Source: Phenylobacterium koreense | GTDB taxonomy: Bacteria > Pseudomonadota > Alphaproteobacteria > Caulobacterales > Caulobacteraceae | Assembly (NCBI RefSeq): GCF_040545335.1 | Contig: NZ_JBEPLU010000002.1 | Location: 372,001 to 436,000, forward strand | DNA length: 64,000 nucleotides | Reading direction: 5' to 3' | Part shown: piece after piece, positions 40,388 through 51,525 of the stretch | How the letters are laid out: each line of letters begins with the position of its first letter | How positions within the stretch are numbered: the stretch's first letter is position 1 | Notes under the pieces: model-generated | What the model was told of the DNA's origin: nothing | The model's input: only the letters and a program-made list of their open reading frames with translations | Database searches by the model: none | Program-made: the position numbers and the translations under genes

Positions 40388-40787
40388 CAGTTGGTCTCGT
40401 CGGCCAGGTATTCGGCCATCACTTGAAGGGCTTCTTCGACCGTGTTTACGGTCTGCTGCTTGCGCGGCGCGGCGGTGGCTGTCGTGGCGGTGCGCTTGTC
40501 GGCGGCCCGCACGCTGGTTCTCCCGGCCTCGAAATAGGCGTCGATCAGATAGTCCTCGTGGTTGAGGCTGACCGTGTATCGGCGGCGATCGAGGACCAGG
40601 CCCTTTTCCCGAAGGAATTGAGCATCCTCGGCCAGCAGGTCGTGGAGTTGTTCGGCCCGCGCCAGATCCTCCTCCTGCTGCTTTCGCTCGGCCTCTTCAC
40701 GCGCGTGGCGGATCGCATCGCGGCGAGCGTGCTCGGCTTCGAAAGCGCGGCGGATGGACATTGAAGCGGTCCCTGCGGTTGCTTGGC

Positions 40788-40791
<4 letters not shown>
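40387..40791 (-). CDS. uncharacterised helical protein between sufB and sufC
   Basis: A 134-aa protein, start ATG 40791 overlapping the sufB stop by 4 bp (ATGA). An ATG ten codons on ([13 protein letters not shown]) is an alternative. The first 60 residues are a highly charged helix ([35 protein letters not shown]) likely to be coiled coil. It then has [31 protein letters not shown], a small strand-rich region, and an Ala/Thr-rich tail. No family is recognised. Its place in the suf operon implies co-expression with the scaffold; a partner or regulator of SufBC is a guess. Confidence 0.75.
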
Positions 40792-42257
<1,466 letters not shown>

Positions 42258-42270
42258 ACTGACTACCTCC

Positions 42271-43404
42271 TCACGCCGCGGGCGCGCGATGACGCGCGGC
42301 GTGACGGGAATGAACTTGTTCCCAGGCCTGCGCGAAGGCGGCCCAGTCCTCGGGAGTGGTGGCCCACCCACCGGAAATACGGATAGCGCAGCCGGCGAGA
42401 TCGCCCAGCCCCATGGCCGTCAAGACATGGCTTGCCTTGACCTTGCCCGAAGAGCAGGCGGAGCCGGCGCTGATCATCACCCCGGCCAGGTCCAGGGCCA
42501 TGACCTGCAGCTCCGAGCCCCAGTCCGGCGTCGCGACGCAAAGGGTGTTGGCCAGTCGCGGCGCATCCTCGCCGATCACCACGGCGCCGGCCGCTTTCAG
42601 CCGCTCGGCGGCGGCGTCGCGCCAGGCCGGGTCGATCTGGCGATCCTTCATGGCCGCAAGCGCCGCCGCCCCGAAGCCGGCGATGCCAGCGACGTTCTCC
42701 GTGCCCGCCCGGCGTCCGCGCTCCTGGCCGCCGCCATGTTGGCGGCGCACCATGGTCGCCCGCGGACCGAAGGTCAGCGCGCCAACGCCCTGCGGACCGC
42801 CAAGCTTATGGGCCGAGACCACCAGGGTGTCCGCGCCCAGGGCGCGGCTGTCGGTCATGATCTTTCCAGCCGTCTGGATCGCATCCACGTGCAGCCAACC
42901 GTCGTCGGCCCGCACGATCTCGGAGACTTGGCGCACCGGCTGGATCACGCCGGTTTCGTTGTTGGCGTGCATCAACGCGACGAACGGACGCCCATCGGCG
43001 GCGTCCCAGCGCGCCAGCCGCTCGGCCAACCAGGCCAGATCGGCCACGCCCTGCCGGTCCACCGGCAGGAACTCCACCTCGGCGCCGGAGGCCTTGGCGC
43101 TCTCCAGCACGCTGTCGTGTTCGATGGCGCTGACGATCAGACGCTTGGAACCGGTCGCGACCGCGCTCTCGACAGCCAGCGCATTGGCCTCGGTGCCGCC
43201 CGAGGTGAAGATCACCGTCGAGGCCGGCCCACCGATCAGCGCGGCGACCGCGTTACGCGCATCCTCGACGATCGCCCGCGCGGCCCGGCCGCGCGCGTGC
43301 ACCGACGAGGGATTGCCGCCGATCTCGAAAGCCCGCGCGACCGCGCCGGCCGCTTCCGGCCGCACCGGCGCCGTAGCGTTATAATCGAGATAAACCCCGC
43401 TCAC
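42271..43404 (-). CDS. NifS/IscS-type cysteine desulfurase
   Basis: A 377-aa group I cysteine desulfurase. Motifs: [29 protein letters not shown], the PLP Lys in [16 protein letters not shown], and the active-site Cys in [17 protein letters not shown] on a long flexible loop. It is distinct from SufS. Being second in the operon after iscR, it probably acts as the housekeeping sulfur donor, also for tRNA thiolation (inference). Its start overlaps the iscR stop by 4 bp. Confidence 0.95.
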   Translation of the reverse strand: MSGVYLDYNATAPVRPEAAGAVARAFEIGGNPSSVHARGRAARAIVEDARNAVAALIGGPASTVIFTSGGTEANALAVESAVATGSKRLIVSAIEHDSVLESAKASGAEVEFLPVDRQGVADLAWLAERLARWDAADGRPFVALMHANNETGVIQPVRQVSEIVRADDGWLHVDAIQTAGKIMTDSRALGADTLVVSAHKLGGPQGVGALTFGPRATMVRRQHGGGQERGRRAGTENVAGIAGFGAAALAAMKDRQIDPAWRDAAAERLKAAGAVVIGEDAPRLANTLCVATPDWGSELQVMALDLAGVMISAGSACSSGKVKASHVLTAMGLGDLAGCAIRISGGWATTPEDWAAFAQAWEQVHSRHAARHRAPAA

Positions 43405-43844
43405 GCCGCCTCCCTGGACGCCAGGCGTCCTGCCACGAGGTCGGCCAGGGTCACCGAAGCCAGATAGCTCTCCAGGTGACGGCCCATCTCATCCCATAGG
43501 TCATGAGTGATGCACCGTTCGCCCTTGAGCATGCAGCCCTTGCCCTGGGTGCGGCAACGCGTCGCCCGCAAGGGCTCGTCTACGGCCAGCACGATGTCGG
43601 CGATGTTGGTTTCCGCGGCGTCCTTGGCAAGCAGGTAGCCGCCGCCCGGCCCACGCAGGCTGGTCACCAGGCCGCGACGGCGAAGGCGGGCGAAAAGCTG
43701 TTCGAGATAGGAGAGCGAAATCTGCTGGCGCTGGGCGATATCGGCCAGGGTCACCGCGCGATCGCCATCGGCCAGCGACGCCTGCCGGCGCGCAAGGTCG
43801 GCCATGGCCATCACCGCATAACGTCCCTTGGTCGAAAGGCGCAT
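43401..43844 (-). CDS. iscR: Rrf2-family Fe-S-sensing regulator IscR
   Basis: A 147-aa winged-helix repressor of Fe-S assembly genes. The N-terminus MRLSTKGRYAVMAMADLARRQ is typical, and QISLSYLEQLFARLRRRGLV plus LRGPGGGYLLAKD form the DNA-binding wing. The cluster ligands are CX6CX6CX2H (CRTQGKGC, CMLKGERC, CITH), each cysteine spacing one residue longer than the E. coli CX5CX5CX2H. The ATG at 43844 is chosen. As first gene it probably autoregulates the whole suf operon. Confidence 0.95.
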   Translation of the reverse strand: MRLSTKGRYAVMAMADLARRQASLADGDRAVTLADIAQRQQISLSYLEQLFARLRRRGLVTSLRGPGGGYLLAKDAAETNIADIVLAVDEPLRATRCRTQGKGCMLKGERCITHDLWDEMGRHLESYLASVTLADLVAGRLASREAA

Positions 43845-43960
43845 GTCGCTCCGCGAAACTCTCAGTCGCCAGATTGCTTTTTTTCGAGCATCTGCCGCGG
43901 TCCCTATGTTACAGGCCCCCGCTTGCACGGGGCTTGTCGCCGGAACCGGCCGACGGTCGC

Positions 43961-43989
43961 GATCTAGGAAGACCGAGCGCGTTAGTCAA
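43961..43989 (-). promoter_or_regulatory. candidate promoter of the iscR-suf operon
   Basis: Minus-strand TTGACT (43984-43989), a 17-bp spacer and TAGATC (43961-43966). It lies about 115 bp upstream of iscR and would overlap any IscR operator there. It also lies just upstream of the divergent hydrolase gene. Confidence 0.5.
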
Positions 43990-44024
43990 GTATTCCTGAC
44001 GCCGCGCCTGACGAGAGGAATGGC

Positions 44025-44675
44025 ATGCCAGAAGTGGTTCTGACCGGCGCCGCCGGGCGGATCGAGGGCCGGTACACGCAGGGCAAGAGCCCGACGGCGC
44101 CCATCGCATTGATCCTGCACCCGCACCCCAAGGCCGGCGGCCAGATGAACCATCCGGTGGCGGTGCAGCTCTTCCACCTGTTCATGAAGCGCGGCTTCTC
44201 GACCCTGCGCTTCAATTTCCGCGGCGTCGGCCGCAGCCAGGGCGAATTCGACAGCGGCATCGGCGAACTGGCCGACGCGGCCACCGCCCTCGACTGGCTG
44301 CAGGCCACCAACCCGGCCGCATCGCAATGCTGGGTCGCCGGCTATTCCTTCGGCGCCTGGATCGGCATGCAGCTTCTGATGCGCCGTCCGGAAACCGACG
44401 GCTTCATCAGCGTCTCGCCGCCGACGAACATGTACGATTTCAGCTTCCTGGCGCCCTGCCCCGCCTCGGGCCTGATCCTGACCGGCGGCGCCGACACCGT
44501 GGTCCCGCCGGTTGAAGTTGAGCGCGTCGTCTCCAAGCTGCGCACCCAGAAGGGCATCGTGATCGACTACGAAGTCGTCGACGGCGCCAGCCACTTCTGG
44601 GCGGAGAACCTGCCCGACGTCGAGCAGCGCGTCGGCTCCTATCTCGACAAGCGTATCGAAGCCGATCCGATCTAG
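44025..44675 (+). CDS. alpha/beta hydrolase
   Basis: A 216-aa alpha/beta-hydrolase related to a small family of predicted acylglycerol-lipase-like proteins. It has the HPHPKAGGQMNH opening (the HGxx-type oxyanion strand), the nucleophile elbow GYSFGAW, an Asp in GGADTVVP, and the His in DGASHFWAE, a complete triad. The substrate is unknown. It is transcribed divergently from iscR with a hairpin terminator after it. Confidence 0.9.
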   Translation: MPEVVLTGAAGRIEGRYTQGKSPTAPIALILHPHPKAGGQMNHPVAVQLFHLFMKRGFSTLRFNFRGVGRSQGEFDSGIGELADAATALDWLQATNPAASQCWVAGYSFGAWIGMQLLMRRPETDGFISVSPPTNMYDFSFLAPCPASGLILTGGADTVVPPVEVERVVSKLRTQKGIVIDYEVVDGASHFWAENLPDVEQRVGSYLDKRIEADPI

Positions 44676-44685
44676 GATTGCACTG

Positions 44686-44713
44686 CGGCCGCCCATTTGT
44701 TGGGCGGCCGTTT
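44686..44713 (+). terminator. terminator after the alpha/beta hydrolase gene
   Basis: A perfect 10-bp stem (CGGCCGCCCA with TGGGCGGCCG, TTTGT loop) followed by TTT, 10 bp past the stop codon. Confidence 0.75.
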
Positions 44714-44802
44714 CCAAACGCGGCCCCGCCGCGGTCCATGCTTGACCCGCGTCAACCTAAGACGCTTTGCTTGGCCCCTAGCCTCCGCTGGGAAGGCCGA
44801 GA

Positions 44803-46266
44803 ATGTCGACGCGTCGTTCGCTTGTCTGGATGGCCGCCGCCCAGGCTGGCTATTTCGTGTTCCAGTTCGGCGGATCGGTCATTCTGGCCCGCCTGCTCAG
44901 CCCCCACGATATGGGCGTCTTCGCGATCGCTTTGGCCGTCGCCGGGCTGCTGGCGCTCATCCAGGCGTTCGGCCTCAGCAACCTGATCATTCGCGAGGCG
45001 GAGCTGAAGCCGGCGCTCGCGGCCACCGCCTTCACGATGAATGCGGTCCTCGGCCTCGTCATGGCCGCGCTCACTGTAGCGCTGGGGCTCTTCGGCGGCG
45101 CGCTGCTCAGTTCTACGGGCGTGGCCCAGGTGCTGCTGGTCCTGGCGGCCCTGCCGCTCATCTCCATCTTCGAGTTCCTGCCGGCCGCCAGACTCGAACG
45201 GGAAGGCGCTTTCCGCACCCTCGCCATGCTGAAGGCCGGACGCTCGGCCATCGCCATGGGCCTGACCGTCGCGCTCGCCTTCGCCGGCTACAGCTATATG
45301 AGCCTGGCCTGGGGCCAACTCGCCGGCGCCGGCTTCAATCTGCTCGCCCTGCACGCGGTCGCATGGCGCCACGCGAGCCTGCGCCTCTCGTTCCAGGATT
45401 GGCGCGCCGTGAGCCGCTTCGGCGGCCAGATGCTGGCCATCTCCGGGGTCAACAGCCTCGCCGACCGGCTGGCCGAGATCCTGCTCGGGCGCATCATCGA
45501 CCTGGCGGCTCTGGGCCTCTACTCACGAGCGTCTTCGATGTTCAACCTGCTGTGGAACAACATCCACATCGTCCTGGCTCGGGTACTACTGGTGGATTTC
45601 GCCGATCTGGCACGGCGCGGCGTACCGTTCCGGGAGCGGTACCTTCGGGTCGTCGCGGTCATGACCGGGACACTCTGGCCGGCGTTCGGGGGCCTGGCGA
45701 TCCTCTCGGGCCCGTTCATCAACCTGATCTACGGGCCCAACTGGCTCGGCGCGGCCCTGCCGCTCAGCATGCTGTCGATCGCCGCCATCATCCTGGTTTC
45801 GATCACTATGACCTGGCAGGTCTTCGTGGTTTCGGGCGAGACCTCACGCCAGGCCCGGATCGAGGTGGTCCGCTCAGGCTTCGGCCTCGCGCTCTTCTGC
45901 GCCGGCGCCTTCGTCAGCCTTTCGGCCGCCGCCGCAGCAAAGATCGGCGACGCGCTTTTTTCCTACACGCTCTACCGCCCGCACCTGCGCCGGATGACCG
46001 GGACCACCGGCGCCGACCTCAGACCGATCTATGTGAAAAGCGGCCTCGTCGCCGCCGTCGCCGTCACGCCCGCCGCAATCCTGATGATCGCCTATCGCGG
46101 AGCGGCCTCCACGCCCCTGCTCTATGTCGGCGCCTCGGTCGTCATCGGCCTCGTCCTCTGGCTGGGCGCCCTGCGCCTGACCCGCCACCCGCTCCAGGCG
46201 GAGATCGCAGTCACCGCCAGGAAGCTGCTTGGCGCGAGTCGCGGCGTGCTGAAGGCCGCCCCATGA
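44803..46266 (+). CDS. polysaccharide biosynthesis flippase (MOP/Wzx-like)
   Basis: A 487-aa polytopic membrane protein of the oligosaccharide-flippase family. It starts RRSLVWMAAAQAGYFVFQFGGSVILARLLSPHDMGVFAIALAV, the typical first-helix pattern (xxAxLLxPxDxGxFA), and has about twelve to fourteen hydrophobic helices. GGAAGG precedes the ATG. It probably exports lipid-linked glycans across the inner membrane. The glycosyltransferase gene overlaps its stop (ATGA), so the two are a functional pair. Confidence 0.9.
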   Translation: MSTRRSLVWMAAAQAGYFVFQFGGSVILARLLSPHDMGVFAIALAVAGLLALIQAFGLSNLIIREAELKPALAATAFTMNAVLGLVMAALTVALGLFGGALLSSTGVAQVLLVLAALPLISIFEFLPAARLEREGAFRTLAMLKAGRSAIAMGLTVALAFAGYSYMSLAWGQLAGAGFNLLALHAVAWRHASLRLSFQDWRAVSRFGGQMLAISGVNSLADRLAEILLGRIIDLAALGLYSRASSMFNLLWNNIHIVLARVLLVDFADLARRGVPFRERYLRVVAVMTGTLWPAFGGLAILSGPFINLIYGPNWLGAALPLSMLSIAAIILVSITMTWQVFVVSGETSRQARIEVVRSGFGLALFCAGAFVSLSAAAAAKIGDALFSYTLYRPHLRRMTGTTGADLRPIYVKSGLVAAVAVTPAAILMIAYRGAASTPLLYVGASVVIGLVLWLGALRLTRHPLQAEIAVTARKLLGASRGVLKAAP

Positions 46267-47099
46267 CGTTCGACGCGACTATCGGACCGCCCGACTTCTT
46301 CTCGTCCGAGCTGGGCCTGGCCCGCCAGTACAAGATCCGCTATCCGCGCCTGGCCCTGCTGCTCGACCGCGCCTACGACGCCGGCATGGCGGCCAGCGGA
46401 GTCGTGGGGCGCATCCGGCAAAACGCGGCGACGGCGACGGCCCGCCGCATCCTGATCGCCGGCGTGGAGTCCCCCAGCCGTCCCGGCGAGATGACCCGGG
46501 TGATCGCCGGCCTCACCTCGGCCAGGCACCAGATCGAAACCTCGATCGTCGCCATGGGCGACCGGGGCAAGTTCGCCAATGTAGAGGTCGCCATCGCCGC
46601 GGCCCCCTCACCACTCGCCAGCTACGATTGGCTCGTCATCGTCGATGACGACATCGACTTCGCGCCGACCTTCCTCGACGATTTCGTAGCCGCCAGCGAG
46701 GCCGCGGACCTGGCGATCGCCCAGCCAGCCCACAGGTTCGATTCCTACGCCAACTACCGCCTCACCCACCGCCGATGGGGCTCCATGGTGCGTCATACGC
46801 GCTTTGTGGAGATCGGACCGCTCACCGCCCTGCGGCGCGACACCTACGCTGACCTCGTCCCATTTCCAGCCTCGCGCTGGTGCTACGGGATCGACGTCTA
46901 CTGGTCGGCGTTGGCCACGGCGCGCGGCTGGCGGATGGGCGTGGTCGACGGCGCCCCCATCCGCCACCTTCGGCCGGTGGCCACGGCCTACGACTCCGCC
47001 GGCGCGGTGGCCGAAGGTCGTGCGATGCTGGCGCGGCTCGGGGTCTCTCTGGACCGCGCCAGCGTTCTGGGGCCGGGGCGCATCGCCATCGGCTGGTAG
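46263..47099 (+). CDS. glycosyltransferase-like protein
   Basis: A 278-aa protein whose start overlaps the flippase stop by 4 bp. The putative nucleotide-sugar site is DWLVIVDDDIDFAPTFLDDF, a DxD-type acidic motif (VDDDID) in a Rossmann-like GT-A fold, followed by AQPAHRFDSYANYRLTHRRWGSMVRHTRFVEIGPLTALRRDTY and the DVYWSALATARGWRMGVVDG region. It resembles DUF707-like bacterial glycosyltransferases. The sugar is unknown. An 800-codon frame running into it from upstream is an artefact of high GC. Confidence 0.75.
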   Translation: MTFDATIGPPDFFSSELGLARQYKIRYPRLALLLDRAYDAGMAASGVVGRIRQNAATATARRILIAGVESPSRPGEMTRVIAGLTSARHQIETSIVAMGDRGKFANVEVAIAAAPSPLASYDWLVIVDDDIDFAPTFLDDFVAASEAADLAIAQPAHRFDSYANYRLTHRRWGSMVRHTRFVEIGPLTALRRDTYADLVPFPASRWCYGIDVYWSALATARGWRMGVVDGAPIRHLRPVATAYDSAGAVAEGRAMLARLGVSLDRASVLGPGRIAIGW

Positions 47100-47103
47100 C
47101 CGG

Positions 47104-48405
47104 TCAGCTCGCGCTCAGATAGTCCAACGCCATCAGCGCCTGGGCGCGCACGCCGGTCTCCATGGCCCGCTCATCCACGTCGAAGAACGGCGAGTGGTTG
47201 CCGCCCTTCGGATGGCCCACGCCCAGATGATAGAAGAAGCCCGGAATCTCCCGCTGGAAGTAGGAAAAGTCCTCCGCCCCCATGATGTAGTCGATGTCAT
47301 CGTGGAACTGGCCCTGCGAGGCGCGGGCCAGGGTCGGCTTCATCTGCGCAGTCAGGGCGCGATTGTTGTCGGTCACCGGATTGGGCGTGCCCCACTCGAT
47401 CTTACCGGTCGCGCCGTAGCGCTCCGAGATGGAGGCCACCGCCTTCTCGGCCCGCGCGATCACATCGGTCCGGATGCCCGGATCGAAGGTGCGCAGGGTG
47501 CCCGCCATCTCCATGTCCTCCGGAATGATGTTGTAGCGCATGCCGCCGTGCATGGTGGCGATGGTCAGCACCGTCGGGGTCTTGGAGACGTTGATCTGCC
47601 GCGAGGAGATCTGGTTGAAGGCGGTGACGATGTCGGCGGCGACCGACGACATGTCGATACCCTGCCAGGGCATGGAGCCATGCGCCTGTTTGCCCTTCAG
47701 CTTGATCTCGAACCGGTCGGAGGCGGCCATCATCGGGCCCGGCCGCCAGACCAGCGCGCCGACGTCGCCAGGGAAGGCGTGAAGGCCGAAGATCGCGTCG
47801 ACCTTGGGGCTGGTCAGCACGCCTTCCTTCACCATCAGCGGCGCGCCGCCCTCCTCGCCCGCCGGCGGGCCTTCCTCGGCGGGCTGGAAGATGAACACCA
47901 CCGTGCCCTGGATCTGGTCCTTCATCCCGGCCAGAACCTCGGCCGTCCCCATCAGGATGGCGACGTGGCTGTCGTGGCCGCAAGCGTGCATCACCGGCAC
48001 GGTCTGGCCGTTGTACTGCGCCGTCACCTTCGAGGCGAACGGCAGGCCGGTCTGCTCGGCCACCGGCAGGGCGTCCATGTCGGCGCGCAGGGCGACGACC
48101 TTGCCAGGCTTGCCGCCCTTCAGGACGCCGACCACGCCGGTCTTGCCAACCCCGGTGCGGACTTCCATGCCCAGCTTGCGCAGGTGGTCGGCGACGATCT
48201 TGGCGGTCCGCACTTCGCTGTTCGAGAGTTCGGGATGCTCGTGGAAGTCCCGCCGCCAGGCGATGACCTTCGGTTGCAGGTCCTTGGCCTTGGCGAACAC
48301 CGCCGCGTCATAGGGCTTGGGCGGCGGCGGCGCTTCCTGAGCCTGCGCCGTCCCCACCATCGCCACAGCCGCGGCGACGCCCGCCAGCCAAACCCGTTTC
48401 GACAT
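47104..48405 (-). CDS. secreted M20 family amidohydrolase
   Basis: A 433-aa metal-dependent amidohydrolase of the M20D (IAA-amino acid hydrolase/hippurate hydrolase) type. An N-terminal signal peptide (about 1-22, LAGVAAAVAMVGTAQA) sends it to the periplasm. Metal-binding and catalytic motifs: VMHACGHDSHVAILMG, FQPAEEGPPAGEEGG, ADSW-like region and IMGAEDFSYFQREIPGF near the end. The likely action is cleaving N-acyl amino acids; the substrate is unknown. It is 14 bp downstream of anmK on the same strand. Confidence 0.92.
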   Translation of the reverse strand: MSKRVWLAGVAAAVAMVGTAQAQEAPPPPKPYDAAVFAKAKDLQPKVIAWRRDFHEHPELSNSEVRTAKIVADHLRKLGMEVRTGVGKTGVVGVLKGGKPGKVVALRADMDALPVAEQTGLPFASKVTAQYNGQTVPVMHACGHDSHVAILMGTAEVLAGMKDQIQGTVVFIFQPAEEGPPAGEEGGAPLMVKEGVLTSPKVDAIFGLHAFPGDVGALVWRPGPMMAASDRFEIKLKGKQAHGSMPWQGIDMSSVAADIVTAFNQISSRQINVSKTPTVLTIATMHGGMRYNIIPEDMEMAGTLRTFDPGIRTDVIARAEKAVASISERYGATGKIEWGTPNPVTDNNRALTAQMKPTLARASQGQFHDDIDYIMGAEDFSYFQREIPGFFYHLGVGHPKGGNHSPFFDVDERAMETGVRAQALMALDYLSAS

Positions 48406-48419
48406 GCTTGCTCCTGATG

Positions 48420-49532
48420 TTATCCGGCCGGCTGGGCGACGCGCCCGCCGGTCATGGGCGCAGCCACGCCCGTGGTCTTCGGAAAGGAAATCGGCAGCCC
48501 GCGCACCGTGCGCGCCGCCAGATAGGCGAAGGCCTCGGCCTCGATGGAGTCGCCGCGCCAGCCATGGTCTTCGGCCGTGGTCACCGGGACCGACAGGCGC
48601 TCGGCGAACGCCTGCATCATCACCGGATTGTGCCGGCCGCCGCCACAGACGACCAGTTCGGTCGGCGAGCCGCCCATCACCCCGAAGGCCAGCTTCACCG
48701 CCTCGGCCGTGAACGCCACCAGGGTCGCGGCCGCATCCTCCAGCCGCAACCGCTCCAGGGGCTCCAGCGAGAAATCGTAGCGGTCCAGCGACTTCGGCGG
48801 CGGCGCCTGGAAATAGGGATGGGCCAGCAGGCCGGTCAGCATCGTCTCGTCCACCTGGCCGACGCTGGCGTACTTGCCGTCGGGGTCGTATCGCCCCGCC
48901 CCGCGCGACTGCATCAGTTGGTCGATCATCCCGTTGCCGGGACCGGTGTCGAAGGCCGCGATATCCTCGCCGCCCGCCCAGAAGGTGATGTTCGCCACCC
49001 CGCCGACATTGAGGATCGCCAGCGGCGCGGCCATGCCGGCGGCCCTCGCCCGCGCCAGGTGGTAGATCGGCGCCAGCGGCGCGCCCTCGCCGCCCGCCGC
49101 CACGTCGGCCGTGCGGAAATCGTAGGCCACCGGCACGCCGGCCGCGTCGGCCAGCCTTTGGGCGTCGCCCAGTTGCACCGTCCGGCCTACTCGACCCTCC
49201 TGCGGCCGCTCATGCAGCACCGTCTGGCCGTGCATGCCCATCAGGTCGATATTGGCCCAGCCCAGCTTGTTCTGCGCCAGAAACCCTTCGGCGGCCTCGA
49301 AGTGCTCCTTGGCCACGGCCGCCGCCGCCGCCGCGAACACCTCCGGCTCGGGCGTTCCCCGCTCCCACTTCAGCGCCGCCTCCGTGGCCGCCAGGGCCAG
49401 CTCCCGGGTTTCCTCGGTCAGCTTGCGCTCTCCCGCCGGGCCGAAAGCCGTGATCGCGTCGCCGTCGGTCTCCAGGATCGCCATGTCGCAGGCGTCCAGG
49501 GATGTGCCGGTCATGAACCCCAGAACTCGCAT
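48420..49532 (-). CDS. anmK: anhydro-N-acetylmuramic acid kinase
   Basis: A 370-aa kinase that converts 1,6-anhydro-MurNAc, a peptidoglycan breakdown product, to MurNAc-6-phosphate for recycling. It reads MRVLGFMTGTSLDACDMAILE (ATP-binding), LMGMHGQTVLHERP, NVGGVANITF, AFDTGPGNGMIDQL and VVCGGGRHNP. The length matches the AnmK family. It is divergent from tyrS, an arrangement common in Alphaproteobacteria. Confidence 0.95.
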   Translation of the reverse strand: MRVLGFMTGTSLDACDMAILETDGDAITAFGPAGERKLTEETRELALAATEAALKWERGTPEPEVFAAAAAAVAKEHFEAAEGFLAQNKLGWANIDLMGMHGQTVLHERPQEGRVGRTVQLGDAQRLADAAGVPVAYDFRTADVAAGGEGAPLAPIYHLARARAAGMAAPLAILNVGGVANITFWAGGEDIAAFDTGPGNGMIDQLMQSRGAGRYDPDGKYASVGQVDETMLTGLLAHPYFQAPPPKSLDRYDFSLEPLERLRLEDAAATLVAFTAEAVKLAFGVMGGSPTELVVCGGGRHNPVMMQAFAERLSVPVTTAEDHGWRGDSIEAEAFAYLAARTVRGLPISFPKTTGVAAPMTGGRVAQPAG

Positions 49533-49723
49533 GTCGGCTTGACTGCCACGCTATGCGCGCCGTAGCTAGGGGCCATGATCATCCGCGCCCCCCTCGCCGG
49601 CCGCTATTACCGCCTGCCCTGAAAGCAGGCGCGGAACGATCCCTTGCGCCACCCTCGTCTCGGTCGGCGCCGCTCCCCATCGCAAGGAACTGACGGTCTC
49701 CGGCCATATTTGGAGTCTGTCAG

Positions 49724-51034
49724 ATGCCGTCCGAAGTGCTAGAGCCCGCAGTTCTTATCCCCGAGTCCAAGCCCATGTCCGCCGACCAGCCTTTTAAGTC
49801 CGCCCTGCTGAAGACTATGCAGGAGCGCGGCTACATCCATCAGATCACGCACCCGGCCGAGCTGGACAATGCGGCGACCTCCGGGATCGTCACCGGCTAC
49901 ATCGGCTTCGACGCCACCGCGCCCAGCCTGCACGTGGGCAGCCTGATCCAGATCATGATGCTGCGCCGGCTGCAGCAGGCGGGCCACAAGCCTATCGTGC
50001 TGATGGGCGGCGGCACCACCAAGGTCGGGGACCCGACCGACAAGGACCAGTCGCGCCCGCTGCTTACCGAAGAGCAGATCCAGTCGAACATCGCCTCGAT
50101 CAAGACGGTGTTCGCCAAATTCCTGACCTTCGGCGACGGCCCGACCGACGCCATCATGGTCGACAACGACGAGTGGCTGTCCAAGTTCGGCTATGTCGAG
50201 TTCCTGCGCGACTACGGCGTGCACTTCACGGTCAACCGCATGCTGGCCTTCGAGAGCGTCAAGGCCCGGCTCGAACGCGAGCAGCCGATGACCTTCCTCG
50301 AGTTCAACTACATGCTGATGCAGTCGGTGGACTTCCTGGAGCTTGAGCGGAAATACGGCTGCGTCCTGCAGATGGGCGGCTCCGACCAATGGGGCAACAT
50401 CGTCAACGGGGTGGAACTGATCCGCCGTGTCGACCAGAAACCGTCCTTCGGCCTCACCACGCCGCTGCTCTCGACGGCTTCCGGCCAGAAGATGGGCAAG
50501 ACGGTCGGCGGCGCGGTCTGGCTCAACGCCGACATGCGCAGCCCCTACGACTACTGGCAGTTCTGGCGCAACACCGAGGACGCCGACGTCGGCCGCTTCA
50601 TGCGCCTGTTCACCGACATGCCGCTCGATGAGATCGCCCGCTACGAGGCCATGCAGGGCGCCGACATCAATGAGGCCAAGAAGGTGCTGGCCGGCGAAGC
50701 CACCCGCATGCTGCACGGCGAGGAAGCCGCCGCGGCTGCGGCCGAGGCCGCGCGCATGGCCTTCGAGGTCGGGGCCGTCTCCGGCGACATGCCGACCCAC
50801 GAGGTGCCGGCCGCCGATCTCGAAGCTGGGATCATGCTCGCCGCCCTCGTCCACGACGCCGGCCTCGCCGGCTCGCGCGGCGAAGCGCGACGCCTGGCCC
50901 AGGGCGGCGGCCTGCGGGTCAACGACAAGGCCGAGGCCGACGCCGGGCGCGCCGTCACCTCCGCCGACCTGGTCGACGGCGTGGTCAAGATCGCCGCTGG
51001 CAAGAAGAAGATCGTCCTGGTGAAGCCGGTATAG
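49724..51034 (+). CDS. tyrS: tyrosyl-tRNA synthetase
   Basis: A class I aminoacyl-tRNA synthetase of 436 aa. The HIGH-like motif is HVGS ([10 protein letters not shown]), the KMSKS motif is KMGKT (ASGQKMGKT), and the tyrosine pocket is [15 protein letters not shown] with [10 protein letters not shown]-terminal S4-like RNA-binding domain is present. A GGAG eight bp before the ATG at 49724 favours that start; an ATG 17 codons on ([12 protein letters not shown]) is the alternative and matches many annotated TyrS starts. Confidence 0.96.
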   Translation: MPSEVLEPAVLIPESKPMSADQPFKSALLKTMQERGYIHQITHPAELDNAATSGIVTGYIGFDATAPSLHVGSLIQIMMLRRLQQAGHKPIVLMGGGTTKVGDPTDKDQSRPLLTEEQIQSNIASIKTVFAKFLTFGDGPTDAIMVDNDEWLSKFGYVEFLRDYGVHFTVNRMLAFESVKARLEREQPMTFLEFNYMLMQSVDFLELERKYGCVLQMGGSDQWGNIVNGVELIRRVDQKPSFGLTTPLLSTASGQKMGKTVGGAVWLNADMRSPYDYWQFWRNTEDADVGRFMRLFTDMPLDEIARYEAMQGADINEAKKVLAGEATRMLHGEEAAAAAAEAARMAFEVGAVSGDMPTHEVPAADLEAGIMLAALVHDAGLAGSRGEARRLAQGGGLRVNDKAEADAGRAVTSADLVDGVVKIAAGKKKIVLVKPV

Positions 51035-51044
51035 GAGACCTTCG

Positions 51045-51509
51045 ATGTCCGCCCTTAGCGAAGGCGCCGCCGCGCCCGACTTCGAACTGACCGGCGCCTC
51101 CGGCCCGGTGAAGCTCGCCGACTTCGCCGGTAAGCCGCTGGTCGTCTACTTCTATCCGAAGGACGACACCTCCGGCTGCACCAAGGAGGCCCAGGAGTTC
51201 AGCGCCCTGGCGGCGGACTTCGCAAAAGCTGGCGTCGCCCTGCTCGGCGTCTCCAAGGACAGTGTCGCCAGCCACGCCAAGTTCACCGCCAAGTACGACC
51301 TGACCGTGCCGCTGGCCTCCGATCCGGAAGGCGCGATGATCGACGCCTACGGCTCCTGGGTCGAAAAGAACATGTATGGCCGCAAGTACATGGGCATCGA
51401 GCGTTCGACCTTCCTGATCGACGCCTCCGGCAAGCTCGCCCGTATCTGGCGCAAGGTGAAGGTCCCCGGCCACGCCGCAGAGGTCCTCAAGGCCGCCCAG
51501 GCGCTTTAA
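51045..51509 (+). CDS. bcp: peroxiredoxin (Bcp/PrxQ type)
   Basis: A 154-aa thiol peroxidase that detoxifies hydroperoxides. The peroxidatic Cys is in TSGCTKEAQEF; the resolving Cys four residues later, present in many Bcp proteins (CTKEACDF), is Gln here. It reads ELTGASGPVKLADFAGKPLVVYFYPKDD and ends RIWRKVKVPGHAAEVL, typical of the subfamily. It follows tyrS by 10 bp and may be co-transcribed. Confidence 0.93.
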   Translation: MSALSEGAAAPDFELTGASGPVKLADFAGKPLVVYFYPKDDTSGCTKEAQEFSALAADFAKAGVALLGVSKDSVASHAKFTAKYDLTVPLASDPEGAMIDAYGSWVEKNMYGRKYMGIERSTFLIDASGKLARIWRKVKVPGHAAEVLKAAQAL

Positions 51510-51525
51510 GATCCCGCTTCAGGGC

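Noticed and set aside
44697..47099. An 800-codon plus-strand frame through the flippase into the glycosyltransferase
   Set aside because: Only the part from 46263 makes sense as protein; the upstream portion is an out-of-frame reading of the flippase gene.
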